Notes under the pieces: generated by a model
What the model saw: the letters and a program-made list of their open reading frames with translations, nothing else
What the model was told of the DNA's origin: nothing
Databases searched by the model: none
Program-made: the position numbers and the translations under genes
In this document: one piece after another, positions 61,500 to 64,000 of the stretch
How positions within the stretch are numbered: position 1 is the stretch's first letter
Layout of the letters: every line of letters begins with the position of its first letter
Assembly (NCBI RefSeq): GCF_964656455.1
Contig: NC_135718.1
Span: 147,666,762-147,730,761, forward strand
Direction: 5' to 3'
From: Halichoerus grypus
Lineage: Eukaryota; Chordata; Mammalia; Carnivora; Phocidae
Length of the DNA stretch: 64,000 nucleotides

Positions 61500-62660
61500 A
61501 TGCTTTGTTGCCATGGTCACAGAGCACAGTCAACCTGTGACCCAAGGAAACTGAACCTATGGTGTTGAATCAGTGGCTAGGATGCTCTTGGCCTCCGCCA
61601 ACTGGCCACAGGATTCCATCACCACCCCACTCTTCCCTAAATACCCATTCCTAGTCAGTCCTTCCCTTGGAACTTTTATTTCCTCTCCTCGTATTTACAT
61701 CAAACTGTCCCTTCTTCAGATACAAAAATCTTTAAAATAGAACTTACCTCGCTTACTCTTACGTCAGAGGCCAGTAGCTACCCCATCTTTCTCCCCAAAG
61801 AAATGGAGGATTTCCATGAGGTGCAGTTACATGTATTTTAAGCTACAGAACTCTGCTCTTTGTGCCTAAAGAAATGGACCCTATAATTAAAATATAAAAT
61901 GTTACTCAAATATTTCAATATAACCTATTTTGTCTCTGAGTCTCAGGTAAATGAACACTAATGTGCAAGGAAACACACACACACACACACACGCAGAGTT
62001 ACTTCATAAAAGCTGCAGCAGAAACTGTGTCCAATCCCAGAAAAAAAGAGACGGCACTGTGCAACTTAAATGAAAAGGAAGAAAAAAGGCAAGAGGGGGG
62101 AAAAAGTATAATCATCTAAACTTTTAAAGACAGCAATTTAAGCAAATTGCCATATCTGCTTTTAGAAATAAAAGGGGAAGAAAAATGCTCATTTCTTTTG
62201 AAGTAAAATTGAGTAGGTCAATGGCTGTGACAATCCTCTCAATAACCACTAACAAAAGACCAGTTTGGGTGGTTAGGGAAGCTGCTCAATAGCAGGTATT
62301 CATTGAATCTCGGAATAATTTCACTTACCACAAGCTGTGCGAGAGAACCAAGCTCTGTGTAGAATACAGCCTGCTAGGTAACACATCAGCAGCTGAGATG
62401 GAAAATAAAACCCGCAACCAAATATTTCTTGAGCTTTATCACGTGATTATTTACTCAAAAGGCAGGGAGCGGCATGTGGAGCCCACTTAAAGCACAGGAG
62501 CAGGTGAGGAGGTTTCAGAGTACAAAGCACCTAGACGGAGTAGCATGAGTGTAAGGCCGTGACTGACATCAGGGGGACCCACGTTATTCAAGATATGTTA
62601 CCTTAGATGACAGAGCGGTAGTGGGTTTTTGAACTACGGCTTCTGGGGACCAATTTCGCG
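61500..62660. other. Intron 2 stretch without gene
   Basis: Unique, AT-rich, with a (CA)n tract at 61973-61992. No repeat or coding sequence that I can name. Confidence 0.55.
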
Positions 62661-62664
62661 TACT

Positions 62665-62765
62665 GAAGAATTTACTGAGCGCCTATGGTATGCGTGACAT
62701 TCGTAAGCGGCATGGTTGAGTAGGAAGAGGAGAAAACATGCTCCCGGTCTGTAAGGGACCTCTAC
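62665..62765 (-). mobile_element. Probable L2 3'-end fragment
   Basis: AATTTACTGAGCGCCTATGG and CTCCCGGTCTGTAAGGGACC resemble the reverse complement of the L2 3' end (TTTATTGAGCACCTACT...CCCTGCCCTCAAGGAGC). Confidence 0.5.
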
Positions 62766-63077
62766 CAAAACTGATGTCACTAAAGAGACCAACCATCACC
62801 CCAGCTAGAGACAATGGAATAGTTATAAAAATATTGTCCAAACCAGACGGCACTGCAGTAAAATTTACATAAATAATAGTTGAAGGAATGAGAAATGAGG
62901 GAGCCCTTTGGAAAAGGTTTCCTGCAGAAGGTGAGAAATGGGGCCAGGGAACACAATGCATAGCAGAACCCTGTTTTCACGTTTCCGTAAATAACTGCAC
63001 AATTCAACTAGACCAATTAATAATTAAGACCTGTGGATTTTAGGAATGGGGGTTTTATTTTAATGTCACTTAATTTA

Positions 63078-63271
63078 ATTTTAATTAATTAATAAGAGAG
63101 CATGTGGGTGGGGGAGGGGCAAAGAGAGAGGGAGAGAGAACTCCAAGCAGACTTTACACTGAGCGTGCTGAGCCCGACGCGGGGCTCCATCTCACGACCA
63201 CAAGATCACAACCTGAGCAGAAATCAACAGTCGGATGCTCAACTGACTGAACCACCCAGTCGCCGCTCAAA
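63078..63271 (-). mobile_element. CAN SINE (older copy)
   Basis: Reverse-orientation SINE with decayed tail, GAGAGGGAGAGAGAACTCCA, GAGCCCGACGCGGGGCTCCA and head GAACCACCCAGTCGCCGC. The flanks GTCACTTAATTTA (63065-63077) and GTTACTTAATTTTA (63272 on) are the duplication. Confidence 0.92.
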
Positions 63272-63439
63272 GTTACTTAATTTTAAAAATGGAATAATAC
63301 GAACTATTCATCAGAGCATAAAGACAGCTTTATAGAATACGAGAAGTCCGTATCAACTGGCCTATTTCTATCACTGTAAGTAAAATCTCATCTAATTTTT
63401 CCTTTGTGGAAAAGATGGTATGGTCTTAAGAAGAGCTAG

Positions 63440-64000
63440 AGGTATAACCGCTTTGGAAAACAGTGTGGTAGTTCTTATAAAATTAAATATAAAGTTACTC
63501 TATGACTGAAGAGTATAAGTCCTGGGTGTTTACCTAAGAGAAGGGAAAATCTTTGTCATACAAAGATCTGTGCACAAATGCTCATGGTAGTTTTATTCAT
63601 AAGAACTGCACACTGGAAATGATCCAAATGTCCATCAATGGATGAATGGATAAACAAATTGTGGTATTTTCCCACAATGAAATCATGCTCAGCAACAAAA
63701 GGAACACATTTCTGAGCCAAGCACCAATGCGGGTGCATCTCAAAATACTATTTTTATAATTTTATAAGAAGCCTGACACAAAAGACTATATTCTATATAA
63801 TTTCATTTATATGAAATTCTAGAAGAGAGAAACTATACCATAGTGACAGAAAGGTGATTGCCAGGGGCAAGGATGGTGTGTGTGGGGTGGGGGGGGAAGC
63901 TGTAAAAGGGACATGAGGCAACTTCTTGGGGTGACAGAAAAGTTCTCTATCTTAATTGAAGCGGTGATTGGGGGAGATCCACACATTTGTCAAAGCTCAT
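63440..64000 (+). mobile_element. Older LINE-1 3' end, continues past the window
   Basis: GCTTTGGAAAACAGTGTGGT, AATGTCCATCAATGGATGAA, TGGATAAACAAATTGTGGTA, ATTCATAAGAACTGCACACT and AGGTGATTGCCAGGGGCAAG are typical of an old mammalian L1 (end of ORF2 and 3' UTR). It is more diverged than the copy at 35617-36391, has many frame breaks, and is cut by the window end. Confidence 0.85.

Overview
This is a stretch of mammalian nuclear DNA from a carnivoran. It contains many tRNA-derived CAN SINEs that begin with a (G)GGCGCCTGGGTGGCTCAG-type head and end in a CT-rich tract plus an AAATAAATAAAATCTTT tail, and the 3' end of a carnivore L1. No copy has the dog-type young SINEC_Cf head, so an arctoid caniform (bear, seal or mustelid group) fits better than a canid; this is inference from repeat types only.

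The only recognisable gene is PBX1 (PBC-class TALE homeobox transcription factor) on the minus strand. Two internal coding exons are present and intact. Exon 3 (8754-8998, codons V89-Q170 in human numbering) holds the end of PBC-A, a nine-alanine tract and the start of PBC-B. Exon 4 (1158-1348, A171 to the first two bases of R234) holds the rest of PBC-B up to the homeodomain. The first two exons lie beyond 64000 and the homeodomain exons lie before position 1. Everything else is intron: the upstream end of intron 4 (1-1157), all of intron 3 (1349-8753), and at least 55 kb of the very long intron 2 (8999-64000). In human PBX1 that intron carries the t(1;19) E2A-PBX1 breakpoints.

Intron 3 contains the most striking object: a 39-bp minisatellite (2790-4037) with about 32 copies, 31 of which appear identical. 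The unit length is a multiple of three and lacks stops in several frames, so it produces long artefactual reading frames on both strands. Read in the PBX1 sense, each unit carries a pyrimidine-rich tract followed by CAG/G, which makes a tandem series of potential 3' splice sites. Intron 3 also has a close head-to-head pair of SINEs.

Intron 2 is a mosaic of CAN SINEs (most with visible target-site duplications), a 5'-truncated L1 3' end (about 35617-36391), a second degraded L1 3' end running off the window, ancient MIR and L2 fragments, a hAT-Charlie-like DNA transposon with two SINEs nested in it, dinucleotide and polypurine tracts, and long repeat-poor stretches that may hold conserved regulatory DNA. 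Points of possible regulatory interest are a pair of CTCF-like motifs (13695-13818), an ATCA microsatellite made of overlapping PBX-responsive sequence (40846-40870), a 59-bp unbroken alternating pyrimidine-purine tract (41161-41219), and G-quadruplex motifs. I found no bacterial, phage, CRISPR or viral system.
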